Shown here: positions 1 to 9,992 of the stretch, piece by piece
Layout: each line of letters starts with the position of its first letter
How positions within the stretch are numbered: the first letter of the stretch is position 1
Translations under genes and position numbers: made by a program
The notes under the pieces: model-generated
What the model was told of the DNA's origin: nothing
Database searches by the model: none
Seen by the model: the letters and a program-made list of their open reading frames with translations, nothing else
DNA from: Amaricoccus sp003258405
GTDB lineage: Bacteria; Pseudomonadota; Alphaproteobacteria; Rhodobacterales; Rhodobacteraceae
Length of the DNA stretch: 64,000 nt
NCBI RefSeq assembly: GCF_043226085.1
Contig: NZ_CP171227.1
Location: 1 to 64,000 of the forward strand
Direction of reading: 5' to 3'

Positions 1-1051
1 TGCAGCGTTGGAGAACCCCGGCGCGAATCCCTTCGCCGAGATCTCCGACCAGCTCACCCGGCTCTATGCGCAGAAGGATGCGACGGTGGAGACGGTCTTT
101 GCCCGGCTTGCGCCGCTGGAAGCCAAGCTCTCCGGAGTGGAGAGCAGCCTCTCCGCCCGGCTCGACACTCTCGACTGGAGCCAGGACGAGGTGGCCGACC
201 GGCTGGCCGCCGTTCGGGCCGGCGTGGAGGATTTTGCGCTGAAGGCAGTGACCACCCGCCTCGCCCCGCTTCAGGACCGCCTCACCGAGATCGGCGAGGC
301 GGTCGCGGCCCAGAACCCGCAGGCGATGCTCGACCGCTTTGCCGAGCGGCTCGAGGCGCTGCGGGCCGCCCACGCAGCGAGCGAGACGGCGTTGAAAGAC
401 CGGCTCTCGGCGCTCGAAACCCCCGGCGAGAACCCGTTTGCCGAGATCTCCGACCAGCTCACCCGGCTCTATGCCCAGAAGGATGCCACGGTGGAGACGG
501 TCTTTGCCCGGCTCGCACCGATGGAGGCGCGGCTGGCCGACATGGAACGTGGTATCTCCGCCCGGCTCGATGCCCTCGACTGGGCCCAGGGCGAGGTGGC
601 CGAGCAGCTCACCGGCATCCGGGCCACCGCCGAGAAGGCCGCTCCGGCCGCGGGCATGGCCGAGGAACTCGCCCGCGCACTCGCCCGGAGCGATGCGAGC
701 CTCGAGGCGGCGATCGCCCGGCTGGCTCCGCTTGAGGCGCGCCTCGAGGCGCTCGAGGCCCGGCCTTGGGATCCAGATGCCGACGAGGCCCGCGAACAGG
801 CCCGCGCCGTGGCAATGCAGCTCATCGCGCTCCATGCCGCGGCCGAGCAGACCGGCCTCTTCGCCGACCGTCTGGCGCTGCTCGAGGCGAGCCTGCCACG
901 GCTTTCTGCCACCCAGATGCAGCTCATGGAGACGCTCGCGGCGCGTGGAAATGACGGGTCGGAGGCTCCGGCCGCGGACGGGACCGGACAGGGCGGCGAC
1001 ATGGAGGAGGTCTGGAGCCTGCCCCAGCTCGTTTCCCTGCATCGGAAGTGA
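1..1051 (+). CDS. Repeat-containing coiled-coil protein, 5' end outside window
   Basis: The reading frame is open to the left edge, so this is the C-terminal part of a longer protein; the TTG at 8 is only the first possible start inside the window. Two copies of a 135-residue unit are visible, 405 bases apart. Each copy opens with a near-identical block containing NPFAEISDQLTRLYAQKDAT, followed by VETVFARLAP and a Leu/Ala/Glu/Arg-rich heptad stretch that looks like coiled coil. The C-terminus continues as alpha-helical, Ala/Glu/Leu-rich sequence and ends in LVSLHRK. No enzymatic motif, signal peptide or membrane segment is seen in the visible part. Function is unknown. The next two genes on the same strand are also unknown, and polysaccharide genes follow, so a role in surface structure or export is only a guess. 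Confidence 0.75.
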   Translation, partial: AALENPGANPFAEISDQLTRLYAQKDATVETVFARLAPLEAKLSGVESSLSARLDTLDWSQDEVADRLAAVRAGVEDFALKAVTTRLAPLQDRLTEIGEAVAAQNPQAMLDRFAERLEALRAAHAASETALKDRLSALETPGENPFAEISDQLTRLYAQKDATVETVFARLAPMEARLADMERGISARLDALDWAQGEVAEQLTGIRATAEKAAPAAGMAEELARALARSDASLEAAIARLAPLEARLEALEARPWDPDADEAREQARAVAMQLIALHAAAEQTGLFADRLALLEASLPRLSATQMQLMETLAARGNDGSEAPAADGTGQGGDMEEVWSLPQLVSLHRK

Positions 1052-1222
1052 GACCGGCCTCTCTTCCTCCAGACCGAGGTGGGGGAGAGGCGGTGCCAGA
1101 CCCGGTAACGGGCACTTAACCAATTCGGATCAGGTTAAGATCCGACGTTCCTGACGTGGTTCCTCCCCCGCATTCCCCCGAAGTGAAGAGCCCGAAGCGT
1201 AGAAGCGAAGAGGTAGAGAGAC

Positions 1223-2005
1223 GTGGAATCCCAAGCTCCCGAAGCCGCCCCGACCGTGCTTGCTGACCTCATCGCTGCGGGGCTCGTCAGCCATGAAATG
1301 ATCGGGGATCCTGCTAAGCTCGGCGGCGAGGCGACCTGTCTGCGTGCGCTCTGCGCGCTGGTGGCGGGGCCCGTCTACCGGATCGAGCCCTATCACTACG
1401 CCTTCCGGGCCGGAGCAGAGGATCTCGACGGTGCGCTCGGCGCGCTGCCGCCCGGCGAATGGGCAGAGGCGATCGAGGGGGGGCTTGCCGCAACCCTCGG
1501 CGAGGATGCGGTCTGGCTCAACGCGACGGACCTGCTGCCCGAGGCGGATGCTGCCCTTGCCCAGCCGATCCTGCTGCTCCGCGCCCAGGACCGGGCGGTG
1601 ACCGGCGCGCTCGAGAGTGCGGGCCCCGAGATCAAGGCGGTGATCAATGCCCGCTATGCCGCCGAATGCGCACGCCTCACCCTTGAGCAGGCCGCCGATC
1701 CCGCCTCGGGCAGTGCGCTCGCCACTCGACTCTCGGCAATCGAGGCGCGCCAGAAGGAAATTCTCTCCCGGCTCGACGCCCAAGGTGACAGCACCGATGC
1801 CGTGCTGACGGCTCTGTCCGAGACGCTTTCCGCCGTCCTGCAGCGCCTAGAGACCCAGGACGAGCTCCTGAACGCCCATATCGCCCGGGACGAGACTGCC
1901 GCTTTCCAGAAGACCCTCGGCGTCACCCTTGCCGAATTCCTTGCCCGGCTCGAGCAGCGGTCCGAGGAGGACCGCGCCGCCATGCGCATGTCGCAGTTCA
2001 GCTGA
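1223..2005 (+). CDS. Hypothetical helical protein
   Basis: A 260-residue protein starting at a GTG, with a purine-rich stretch (GAAGAGGTAGAGAG) just upstream. The first half is mixed alpha/beta-like (for example GPVYRIEPYHYAFRAGAEDL). The second half, from about residue 165, is a long amphipathic helix with heptad spacing (LATRLSAIEARQKEILSRL, LSAVLQRLETQDELL), so an oligomerising coiled coil is likely. There is no signal peptide or transmembrane segment. I do not recognise the family. The heptads resemble those of the preceding repeat protein. It is followed 12 bases later by another unknown gene on the same strand, so the two are probably co-transcribed. Confidence 0.7.
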   Translation: MESQAPEAAPTVLADLIAAGLVSHEMIGDPAKLGGEATCLRALCALVAGPVYRIEPYHYAFRAGAEDLDGALGALPPGEWAEAIEGGLAATLGEDAVWLNATDLLPEADAALAQPILLLRAQDRAVTGALESAGPEIKAVINARYAAECARLTLEQAADPASGSALATRLSAIEARQKEILSRLDAQGDSTDAVLTALSETLSAVLQRLETQDELLNAHIARDETAAFQKTLGVTLAEFLARLEQRSEEDRAAMRMSQFS

Positions 2006-2017
2006 CGGGAGACTTCC

Positions 2018-2764
2018 ATGCATCTGCGCGAGAGAATCACCGGAATGCCTGCTGGAATTGAGGAGACCGATGCCGCGGATCCCTGCGAGGCCGGAGAGGT
2101 CGCGCGTCGGACCCTCGCCCTGCGCATCGCCCATCGCAACAGACTCCGGGCCGAGCGTCTGGCCCGGCTGCATGCCGACGGCCCTCCAGCCGCAGCAGCA
2201 GGGCGGACGGCGGCCAGCACACCGCCGGAGGCCGCCTCCTCCGTACCGAAGCCCGCCACGATCGGTCGGGCTGCGCCCGCGTCCCAGCCGCGACCCGTGG
2301 CCTCGCCTCCCGAACCGTCTCGCGCCGCCGCGCCGCTTTCCGAGGAGGACGAGGAGGAGGCCGCGCTTGAGGAATTCCTGCGGGCCCTGAGCGCAAGCGC
2401 GCCGCCTGCTGCCGGAGCCGCCCCGGCCCCTGCGGTGTCGAAGGCGTCGGCGGCCGAACCTGCCGCGGTGCTGCGTTTCCAGCGCCCCCCAGACAGCGGT
2501 GCGCCCGGGCCGAATGCCGGGCTCATGGGCATGACCGAGCCTCGGGCCGCGCCGATCTGCGACCTCCACCGGCTGGAAGGCGCGGGGCCTGGTCTCATCT
2601 GGGCGCTGCAGCGGGCGGGCATTGCCTGCCTCGCCGAACTCGCCGAGCTCGAGGCCCCGGATCTTTCCAACCGTCTTGGCGCTCTCGGCGGGCTTGTCCC
2701 GGCCCGGGACTGGATCGAGGCCGCCCGCCGGGAGATCCGCGCGCCTGACCCCGTCCGGGGCTGA
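2018..2764 (+). CDS. Pro/Ala-rich protein with C-terminal helix-hairpin-helix-like domain
   Basis: This 248-residue protein has three zones. There is a basic N-terminal helix (residues 20-55, ARRTLALRIAHRNRLRAERL). A long low-complexity Ala/Pro linker (55-170) carries an acidic EEDEEEAALEEF patch. The C-terminal 65 residues contain LHRLEGAGPGLIWALQRAGI followed by LAELAELEAPDLSNRLGALG. That segment resembles the helix-hairpin-helix fold of DUF4332/5'-nuclease-like proteins, which usually bind DNA non-specifically or act as protein-protein modules. No nuclease residues are evident. It lies 12 bases after the preceding gene and probably shares its transcript. Function is unknown and the domain call is by pattern only. 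Confidence 0.65.
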   Translation: MHLRERITGMPAGIEETDAADPCEAGEVARRTLALRIAHRNRLRAERLARLHADGPPAAAAGRTAASTPPEAASSVPKPATIGRAAPASQPRPVASPPEPSRAAAPLSEEDEEEAALEEFLRALSASAPPAAGAAPAPAVSKASAAEPAAVLRFQRPPDSGAPGPNAGLMGMTEPRAAPICDLHRLEGAGPGLIWALQRAGIACLAELAELEAPDLSNRLGALGGLVPARDWIEAARREIRAPDPVRG

Positions 2765-2812
2765 TCCCGGGCAGCGTGAAAGGTAACACAAGCCGGGAGG
2801 CGCAGAGCCCCC

Positions 2813-2887
2813 GGTTTTCGGAAAACCCTTTCTCTTCAAGAGAAAAGCTCAGAACTTCGCGGCGAAAAGGCCTAATTTCACCGTGAA
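2813..2887. repeat. Cluster of four short odd-length palindromes
   Basis: Between the HhH-like gene and the glycosyltransferase lie four consecutive perfect inverted repeats, each with a single central base. They are GGTTTTC-G-GAAAACC (2813-2827), TTTCTCTT-C-AAGAGAAA (2829-2845), TTCGC-G-GCGAA (2856-2866) and TTTCAC-C-GTGAAA (2876-2888). They could form small hairpins in RNA or be protein-binding half-site pairs. None is followed by a clear T tract, so simple terminator function is doubtful. Confidence 0.55.
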
Positions 2888-2961
2888 AATACCCCGGCAT
2901 CGGGGGCTTGCCCCGTTCCGGAAGGACCTCTATCTGGCGGAAAGGTTGCCCGGGGAGATCC

Positions 2962-3728
2962 ATGTCCGCAGCACTCCGTCCGCTGCCGCGCGTTTCGGTG
3001 GTCACGCCCGTCTGGAATGCCGAGGCCACGCTTGCAGCGACCGTGGCCTCGGTTCGGGCCCAGACCATGTCCGACTGGGAAATGCTGCTGGTCGATGACG
3101 GGTCCTCCGATCGTTCTGCCGCCCTTACCCGCACTCTTGCCGCGGAGGAGCCGCGCCTGCGCCTGCTCGGCTGGCCGGAGAACCGCGGCGCTGCCGCGGC
3201 CCGCAATGCTGCCATTGCCGCCGCCCGGGGCCGCTACGTGGCCTTTCTCGATGCCGACGATCTCTGGCACCCTGAAAAACTTGCCGCCCAGCTCGAGCAC
3301 ATGGCCCGCACCGGCGCGGTCTTCGCCTTCTGTAGTTACCGGCGGGTCGATGCCGTTGGACGGGTGCTCGGCGAGGTTCGGGTGCCGGCCTCGGTCGATC
3401 GTGTGCGGCTTCTTCATGGCAACGTGATCGGCTGCCTCACCGCGATCTACGATGTCGCACATTTCGGCCGGGTGGAGATGCCGAACCTGCGGCGGCGGCA
3501 GGATTACGGGCTCTGGCTCAGGCTTCTGGCCCGGGGCGGGGAGGCCCATGGGCTCGACCGGGTGCTGGCCGATTACCGGGTCGGGGCCGGGTCACTCTCG
3601 GCCAACAAGGTCACGGCCCTTGCCGCCACTTGGGAGCTCTACCGCCGCGAGGCCGGGCTTTCGCCCCTCCAGGCTGGCTGGTGCCTTGCCCGCAATGCCA
3701 CGGGCGCGCTCCGCCGTCGGCTACCCCG

Positions 3729-3732
<4 letters not shown>
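2962..3732 (+). CDS. Glycosyltransferase family 2
   Basis: A 256-residue GT-A fold enzyme that would transfer a sugar from a nucleotide-sugar donor to a growing surface polysaccharide at the cytoplasmic face of the inner membrane. The start ATG is preceded by CGGGGAG at good spacing, which favours it over an in-frame ATG 54 bases upstream. Visible motifs are VSVVTPVWNAEATL at the N-terminus, LLVDDGSSDRS, ENRGAAAARNAAI and the metal-binding FLDADDLWHPEK. Near the C-terminal half there is RRRQDYGLWLRLL. Its stop codon overlaps the stop of the convergent phosphomannomutase gene within the shared CTAG at 3729-3732. Donor and acceptor cannot be read from sequence. Confidence 0.9.
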
Positions 3733-5150
<1,418 letters not shown>

Positions 5151-5172
5151 CCGATCCGTCTCCCGCGGCCAG

Positions 5173-5829
5173 TCAGGCCGCCATGTTTGCCTCGTGCACC
5201 CTGACCGCCTCGCGGACGTCCTCGAAAAATCGTGCCTTGCCGTTTTCCAGCACCAGTCCGGAGGTGCAGTAACTCAAGATCGTACGGGTCGAATGAGAGA
5301 CCATCAGGAGGCCCGCATCCTGGAGGCGGTTCTTGAAGACCGCGAGCGACTTCTTCTTGAAGGCACTGTCGCCCACGGCGGTGATCTCGTCGACGAGATA
5401 CCAGTCGAAGGAAATGCCCATCGACATGCCGAAGGCGAGGCGGGCCCGCATGCCGGAGGAATAGGAGCGGAGTGGCATGTTCATGAAATCGCCGAGCTGC
5501 GCGAAATCCTCGACATAGTCCACCAGAGCATCCGTATCGATGCCGTAGACCCGGGCGGTGAAGCGCACGTTCTGGGCCCCGGTGAGGTCGGTATGGAAGC
5601 TGCCCCGCAGGCCGAGCGGCCAAGAGACCGAAGCATGGCGGCGGATCTCGCCCGAATCGGGCTGCACAATGCCCGCGACCATGCCGAGCAGCGTCGACTT
5701 GCCCGCGCCGTTGCGCCCAAGAACCCCCACCTTGCGGCCATGGGGCAGGGTGAGGGAAAGCTGGTCGAGCACGACCTTGCGCCGGGTCTGGGTGCGATAG
5801 GATTTCGAGACGTTGCGGAACTCGATCAT
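5173..5829 (-). CDS. kpsT: Capsular polysaccharide ABC transporter, ATP-binding protein (KpsT-like)
   Basis: A 218-residue ATPase of the polysaccharide-export ABC subfamily, which energises translocation of a completed lipid-linked polysaccharide across the inner membrane with a KpsM-type permease. Walker A is VLGRNGAGKST, the signature is YSSGMRARLAFG, and Walker B is WYLVDEITAVGD. The SSGM signature rather than SGGQ, and the length near 220 residues, match KpsT/Wzt short forms. It lacks the C-terminal carbohydrate-binding extension of Wzt. It is followed by manB and preceded 19 bases away by the KpsE-like gene. The matching permease is transcribed divergently at 7448. Confidence 0.92.
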   Translation of the reverse strand: MIEFRNVSKSYRTQTRRKVVLDQLSLTLPHGRKVGVLGRNGAGKSTLLGMVAGIVQPDSGEIRRHASVSWPLGLRGSFHTDLTGAQNVRFTARVYGIDTDALVDYVEDFAQLGDFMNMPLRSYSSGMRARLAFGMSMGISFDWYLVDEITAVGDSAFKKKSLAVFKNRLQDAGLLMVSHSTRTILSYCTSGLVLENGKARFFEDVREAVRVHEANMAA

Positions 5830-5848
5830 GGAATCCGGATCCCGCCCT

Positions 5849-7366
5849 TCAGCGGTTATCCCGCACGTTGTAATAGATCAGCATGCCGACACCCCAGCCC
5901 AGAAGCAGGAAGAGGGTGACAAGCCCGGAGAGCAAGTTCCGACGAGGATAGAGTGAACTTTCGGCGAGAGTGGGGCGGACATGGGGCGCGAGATAGCGGC
6001 TCTGGCGCCGCGCCTCGGCCCGGGCCGCGGCCAGTGCCGCCAGTGTCTGGGTATAGGCGGTGTTGGCGAATTCGGTGTCGACGAGGAGTTCCTCGTAGGT
6101 GCCGACGATCTCAGGCACCTCGCCTTCCTTGCCGCCCACGCCGAGATTGGTGCGCTCCGTCTCGATCTGGTCGGTGATCGCCGAGATGCGCCGGTTGGCC
6201 TGGATCACCCGCTGATCGTCCTCTGCGGCATAGGAGAGCAGAACATCGCGGTCGACGAGGGCTTGGGCGAGCTCTTGCTGGAGCGCGTTCAGGAGCCCCA
6301 TCTGCCCGGCAATGTCGGCCGAGGGATCGACGATGCGGTTGGTACGGCGGAAATCAGCCATCCGCTTGCGCACCTCGCGCAGGTGAGCCTCGGCCTCGGC
6401 CAGTTCGTCGCGGGCAAAGCGCACCGCGTCATCGCGGGCCTGCTCGGAGAGCTGGTTCACCACCTTGCCGCTTTCGGCGAGGATGGCGGCGGCGATGGCG
6501 CGGGCGTCCTCGGGGGTAAAGGCATTAGCGCGGACATGAATGATGCCCGTGCTCGCCTCGTAGCTCACCTCGACCATCCGGTTCCAGTAGTCGAGCAGCC
6601 GCTCGATCGTCGCGTTCCTGTCGAGGGTGAAAACCGGGTCGCCTTCAGCCTTGTTGTAGATCCGGCGCAGATCGAGCTGGGCGTCGATGTCCTCGACCAT
6701 CTTCTGGCTGCGGATGTATTCGAAGATGATGTCCGCATCCGAAGCTGTGCCGGTATTGATCTGCGTGATCGCCCCGAGGAGCCCGGCTGCGGCAGAGCCC
6801 TGTTCCTCTGACCGGATTGAGAAGTCCGTTACGGAATGATACTGGTCGGCGGCGCGCAAGTGGAGATAAGCCGTCGCGGCGATGGCGGGCAGCAGAACGA
6901 TGAACACGAAGGAGGCGATGAGCACCCGGTGGCGGCCGCGCGGACGGGCCAATGGCACATCGATGGCCTTCTGTGGGATCTCCGAGGTGACGGCAGCCGG
7001 AGCTATGCCGCCGCGCCGTGCCTTTTTCTGGCGGAGCTGGCGCTTTGTGCGCCGGATCTGCGCCTTTTGGCGGGCGCTGGGGGCGGAGGAGGCAGCCTCT
7101 CCGATGGCGGGAGCCGTCTTTCCGGCGTCATTGCCCGCCGGCGCGGTCCCGCGCTTCATGCGCAGCTGGCGCCGGGCCTTTAGCGCACGCAGCTTCTCCC
7201 GTTGTCCTTCCCGGGTATTGCCGCCGTCAGTTTCCGGCGCCTCGACGGGAACGGGGCGGAGCCCGGGTTTCATCTCGGCGGCGTCGTTCGGTTCGACGGC
7301 CTTCAAACCGCGTCTTGCTGGCGGTGCCGCGGAGGCGGCGATTTTGTCCTTGGGGGGAGTGTTCAT
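5849..7366 (-). CDS. kpsE: Capsule polysaccharide export inner-membrane protein (KpsE-like PCP)
   Basis: A polysaccharide co-polymerase of 505 residues. The ATG at 7366 (MNTPPKDK) is chosen because an AGGGTAGAG stretch precedes it; an open frame extends 27 codons further upstream. A long cytoplasmic Arg/Lys/Ala-rich tail comes first, with LRQKKARR near residue 115. A membrane segment (VLIASFVFIVLLPAIAATAYL, around 150-170) follows. A periplasmic domain with extended coiled coil (about 300-400, DELAEAEAHLREVRKRMADF) then leads to a second membrane segment near the C-terminus (LLSGLVTLFLLLGWGVGMLI). This topology is that of KpsE/CtrB/BexC proteins, which link the ABC exporter to an outer-membrane channel. 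The N-terminal basic tail is unusually long for the family. No outer-membrane OPX partner is in the window. Confidence 0.88.
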   Translation of the reverse strand: MNTPPKDKIAASAAPPARRGLKAVEPNDAAEMKPGLRPVPVEAPETDGGNTREGQREKLRALKARRQLRMKRGTAPAGNDAGKTAPAIGEAASSAPSARQKAQIRRTKRQLRQKKARRGGIAPAAVTSEIPQKAIDVPLARPRGRHRVLIASFVFIVLLPAIAATAYLHLRAADQYHSVTDFSIRSEEQGSAAAGLLGAITQINTGTASDADIIFEYIRSQKMVEDIDAQLDLRRIYNKAEGDPVFTLDRNATIERLLDYWNRMVEVSYEASTGIIHVRANAFTPEDARAIAAAILAESGKVVNQLSEQARDDAVRFARDELAEAEAHLREVRKRMADFRRTNRIVDPSADIAGQMGLLNALQQELAQALVDRDVLLSYAAEDDQRVIQANRRISAITDQIETERTNLGVGGKEGEVPEIVGTYEELLVDTEFANTAYTQTLAALAAARAEARRQSRYLAPHVRPTLAESSLYPRRNLLSGLVTLFLLLGWGVGMLIYYNVRDNR

Positions 7367-7447
7367 CTCTACCCTGTCGCTCCGGTAACAAACCGGGCTT
7401 GTCATGGCGATATGGGCAGGTTTACTCCTTGCCCCGGCGCAAGGCAA
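7367..7447. promoter_or_regulatory. Divergent intergenic region between kpsE and kpsM
   Basis: The 81 bases between the divergent exporter genes must carry start signals for both. A TTGTCA hexamer is present on the plus strand around 7410, but no convincing -10 partner is seen. The assignment as a promoter region rests on gene arrangement only. Confidence 0.4.
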
Positions 7448-8299
7448 ATGCCCTCGTGCACTCCCGGATCATTGTGGCGGATCGGAAACGCTTCCTTGGA
7501 CAGTCTAACCCCCCTTCAGCCCCGGACGGATCATCCACGCTTCCAGCGCTTCAGGGTCGTTGCCGCCTTGGTGATCCGTGAGATGAACACGGCCTTCGGC
7601 CGTTCGGCTGGCGGTTATCTCTGGGCAATCGCCCAGCCGCTGGGAGGGATCCTACTGCTTTCGCTCGCCTTTCGTCTTGCGCTCCGCACGCCACCGATCG
7701 GCACGAGCTTCATGCTGTTCTATTCCACCGGCGTAATCCCGTTCCAGATGTTCAATACCATGTCAAACAAGGTGAGCGCAGCGATCGCCTCGAACCGTGG
7801 GCTGCTCTCCTACCCGGTGGTGAGCCCCCTAGATGCGGTGATGGCGCGGTTCGTGCTGAATTTTCTCACCAACTTCATGATGGCGGTTTTGCTCTTCAGC
7901 GCGGTCATCGTCTTCGGCGGCCTCTATGTGGTCATTGATCTGGCCGCAGCAGCGGAAGCCTTCGTGCTGATCTCCCTGCTCGGCCTAGGCATCGGCACGC
8001 TCAACTGTGTGCTCTTCGGCTTTTTTCCGACCTGGAAAAACATATGGTCGGTGCTGACCCGGCCGCTCTTCATCATGTCGGGTGTCATCTTCCTCTACGA
8101 GAGTGTGCCGCCCGCCTTCCAGCATGTGATGTGGTACAATCCCATCATGCAGTCGATCGGGCGGATGCGGTCCGGATTCTTCGGCACCTATCACGCCGAT
8201 TATGTCTCGGCCCCCTACATTCTCGCCATTGCCCTGACGACTTTCGTGATCGGCGCCTATCTGATGCGGCGCCATGCGAGCTTTCTGATCGAACAGTAA
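7448..8299 (+). CDS. kpsM: Capsular polysaccharide ABC transporter permease (KpsM-like)
   Basis: An ABC-2 type permease, 283 residues from the ATG at 7448. A TTG at 7496 would give 267 residues beginning near LTPLQPRTDHPRFQRF, closer to the usual KpsM length, so the start is uncertain. The cytoplasmic N-terminal interface motif VVAALVIREMNTAFGRSAGGYLWA precedes about six hydrophobic segments, and FGFFPTWKNIW near the middle is a typical conserved loop. The gene ends with MRRHASFLIEQ. It would form the transmembrane channel for the KpsT-like ATPase encoded on the other strand at 5173. It exports a polysaccharide synthesised in the cytoplasm. Confidence 0.9.
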   Translation: MPSCTPGSLWRIGNASLDSLTPLQPRTDHPRFQRFRVVAALVIREMNTAFGRSAGGYLWAIAQPLGGILLLSLAFRLALRTPPIGTSFMLFYSTGVIPFQMFNTMSNKVSAAIASNRGLLSYPVVSPLDAVMARFVLNFLTNFMMAVLLFSAVIVFGGLYVVIDLAAAAEAFVLISLLGLGIGTLNCVLFGFFPTWKNIWSVLTRPLFIMSGVIFLYESVPPAFQHVMWYNPIMQSIGRMRSGFFGTYHADYVSAPYILAIALTTFVIGAYLMRRHASFLIEQ

Positions 8300-8457
8300 C
8301 CGGGTCCTGACAGGCACTCACGCTCAAAACGCCGAATGCGCAACAAGGTGCGTCAACCCGGATAATGGCCTTCTGTTCGAATCGCTCTGCGGAGTGGTCG
8401 CCAGTGCGCGCGACGCGCACACTCATTCCGTATCGAGCTACAGAAGGCAATCCCCGC

Positions 8458-9813
8458 ATGGCCGACAACAGCGCGAACCTGAGCTTGCCCTACATCATGC
8501 CGAACCAGGCGCAGAAGCATGTGACCCACAACGAGGCGATCCGTATTCTCGATGCGCTGGTGCAGCTCTGTGTGCTCAGTCGTAGTGGGTCGGTGCCGCC
8601 GGAAGAGCCGGCGGATGGCGAGCGCCATATCGTGGCGACCGGGGGGGAGGGGATCTGGACCGGTTGGGACGGCAGCGTCGCCTGTTTCGTGGACGGTGCC
8701 TGGGCTCGGCTCGTGCCGCGGGCGGGCTGGCTCGCCTGGGTCCGGGACGAGGAGGGGCTGCTGGTCTGGACTGGCTCGGCTTGGATCCCGGCCGGCGCGG
8801 CGATGAGCGGGGCCGGGCCGGTCTCCGAGATACAGAATGCGGTGCGGGTCGGGCTCGGCACCCAAGCGGATGCGGCAAACCCGTTCTCGGCCAAACTCAA
8901 CCGCGCGCTCTGGACGGCGCTGGCCGCGGAGGAGGGCGGCACCGGCAGCATCGTATCGGCCTTAAGCAAGGCGTCGGAAGGCGTCGATGCGGGGTTTGCA
9001 CTGCAGGACGGCTATTCCACGCGAGCCCTTCTGGGGCTCCTTGGCAGCGACGATTTCGCGATCAGGGTGAGCCCCGATGGCAGCACCTTCTATCAGGGGC
9101 TCGCCATCGACCGGTCGAGCGGCAATGTCGCGATCGGTGCGGGCCCGGATGCGAACAACCGGCTGCTGGTCTCGGGCGGGAACGCACTCTTCACCAATGA
9201 GGGCTCCCTCAACGTGGCGATGAGCAAGGGGGCGGCGGGGGACGATCTCGCCTTCGCGCTCCAGAGCGGCTTTGCCACACAGGCTCTGCTGGGGCTGCTC
9301 GCCAACAACGATTTTACCATCAAGGTGGGGGCGGGATACACACCCGCGCTCGTCATCGACAATGCCGCCGGTACGGTCTCCCATCCGCAGAACGCGAAGT
9401 TCTCGGCCTATGCCTCGAGCGATCAGCATGTCCCGGCCGACAGTTGGGTGCGGGCCGAATACGATCAGCTCCGCCACAATGTCGGCGGGCATTACGACAC
9501 TGCGACATCGACCTTCACCGCGCCGGCCAACGGCATCTATCTCTTCGAGGCGAATGCCCTCTATCGGTCCGCTGGCCTGGCACCGAGTCTGCTGCAGCTG
9601 GGCTTTGCGGTCGACGGGGGTACGTCCTACAAGGATCGCCGCACGCGGTTTCCGGGCTCCCAGCTCGTGGACAACGAGACGATGGTTTCCGTCATTTCAC
9701 AGATCGAGCTCCTTGCGGGCGAGAGCGTGTCGGTCGAGGTGCGCTACAGTTCCCAGGCGGGCGCGCTTGCCGGCGGCAATGCGACCCATTTTTGGGGGAT
9801 GCAGGTGGCGTGA
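8458..9813 (+). CDS. DUF2793 phage-type protein with C-terminal C1q-like domain
   Basis: A 451-residue protein; the ATG at 8458 is chosen because homologues of this family begin close to the motif LSLPYIMPNQAQKHVTHNEA, found at residues 7-26. The N-terminal 110 residues match DUF2793, a domain found in phage and prophage proteins, with a Trp-rich beta section (WTGWDGSVACFVDGAWARL). The middle has two copies of a block: FALQDGYSTRALLGLLGSDD and FALQSGFATQALLGLLANND, each followed by a strand and an IDxxxGxV turn. From about residue 314 the sequence AKFSAYASSDQHVP, YDTATSTFTAPANGIYLFEA resembles a C1q/TNF-like jelly roll, commonly the trimeric tip of fibres. It lies between kpsM and a glycosyltransferase. 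A receptor-binding or surface fibre role is inferred. Confidence 0.82.
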   Translation: MADNSANLSLPYIMPNQAQKHVTHNEAIRILDALVQLCVLSRSGSVPPEEPADGERHIVATGGEGIWTGWDGSVACFVDGAWARLVPRAGWLAWVRDEEGLLVWTGSAWIPAGAAMSGAGPVSEIQNAVRVGLGTQADAANPFSAKLNRALWTALAAEEGGTGSIVSALSKASEGVDAGFALQDGYSTRALLGLLGSDDFAIRVSPDGSTFYQGLAIDRSSGNVAIGAGPDANNRLLVSGGNALFTNEGSLNVAMSKGAAGDDLAFALQSGFATQALLGLLANNDFTIKVGAGYTPALVIDNAAGTVSHPQNAKFSAYASSDQHVPADSWVRAEYDQLRHNVGGHYDTATSTFTAPANGIYLFEANALYRSAGLAPSLLQLGFAVDGGTSYKDRRTRFPGSQLVDNETMVSVISQIELLAGESVSVEVRYSSQAGALAGGNATHFWGMQVA

Positions 9814-9992
9814 AACCGCCAAGAAGAGATTTCTCTGCCGGTATCCGAGCCTACAAGGAGCCGTTTGCCATGATGCCGTTTTTCCGGCCGGGCGTTTCGG
9901 CATAAGGTTAGGTAAAGCCGCGGCCCGAACCGGCGCAAACACGCCCTGGGCCGCTCCGGATACCACAGAACAAATACGAAGGACTCCTGCCT

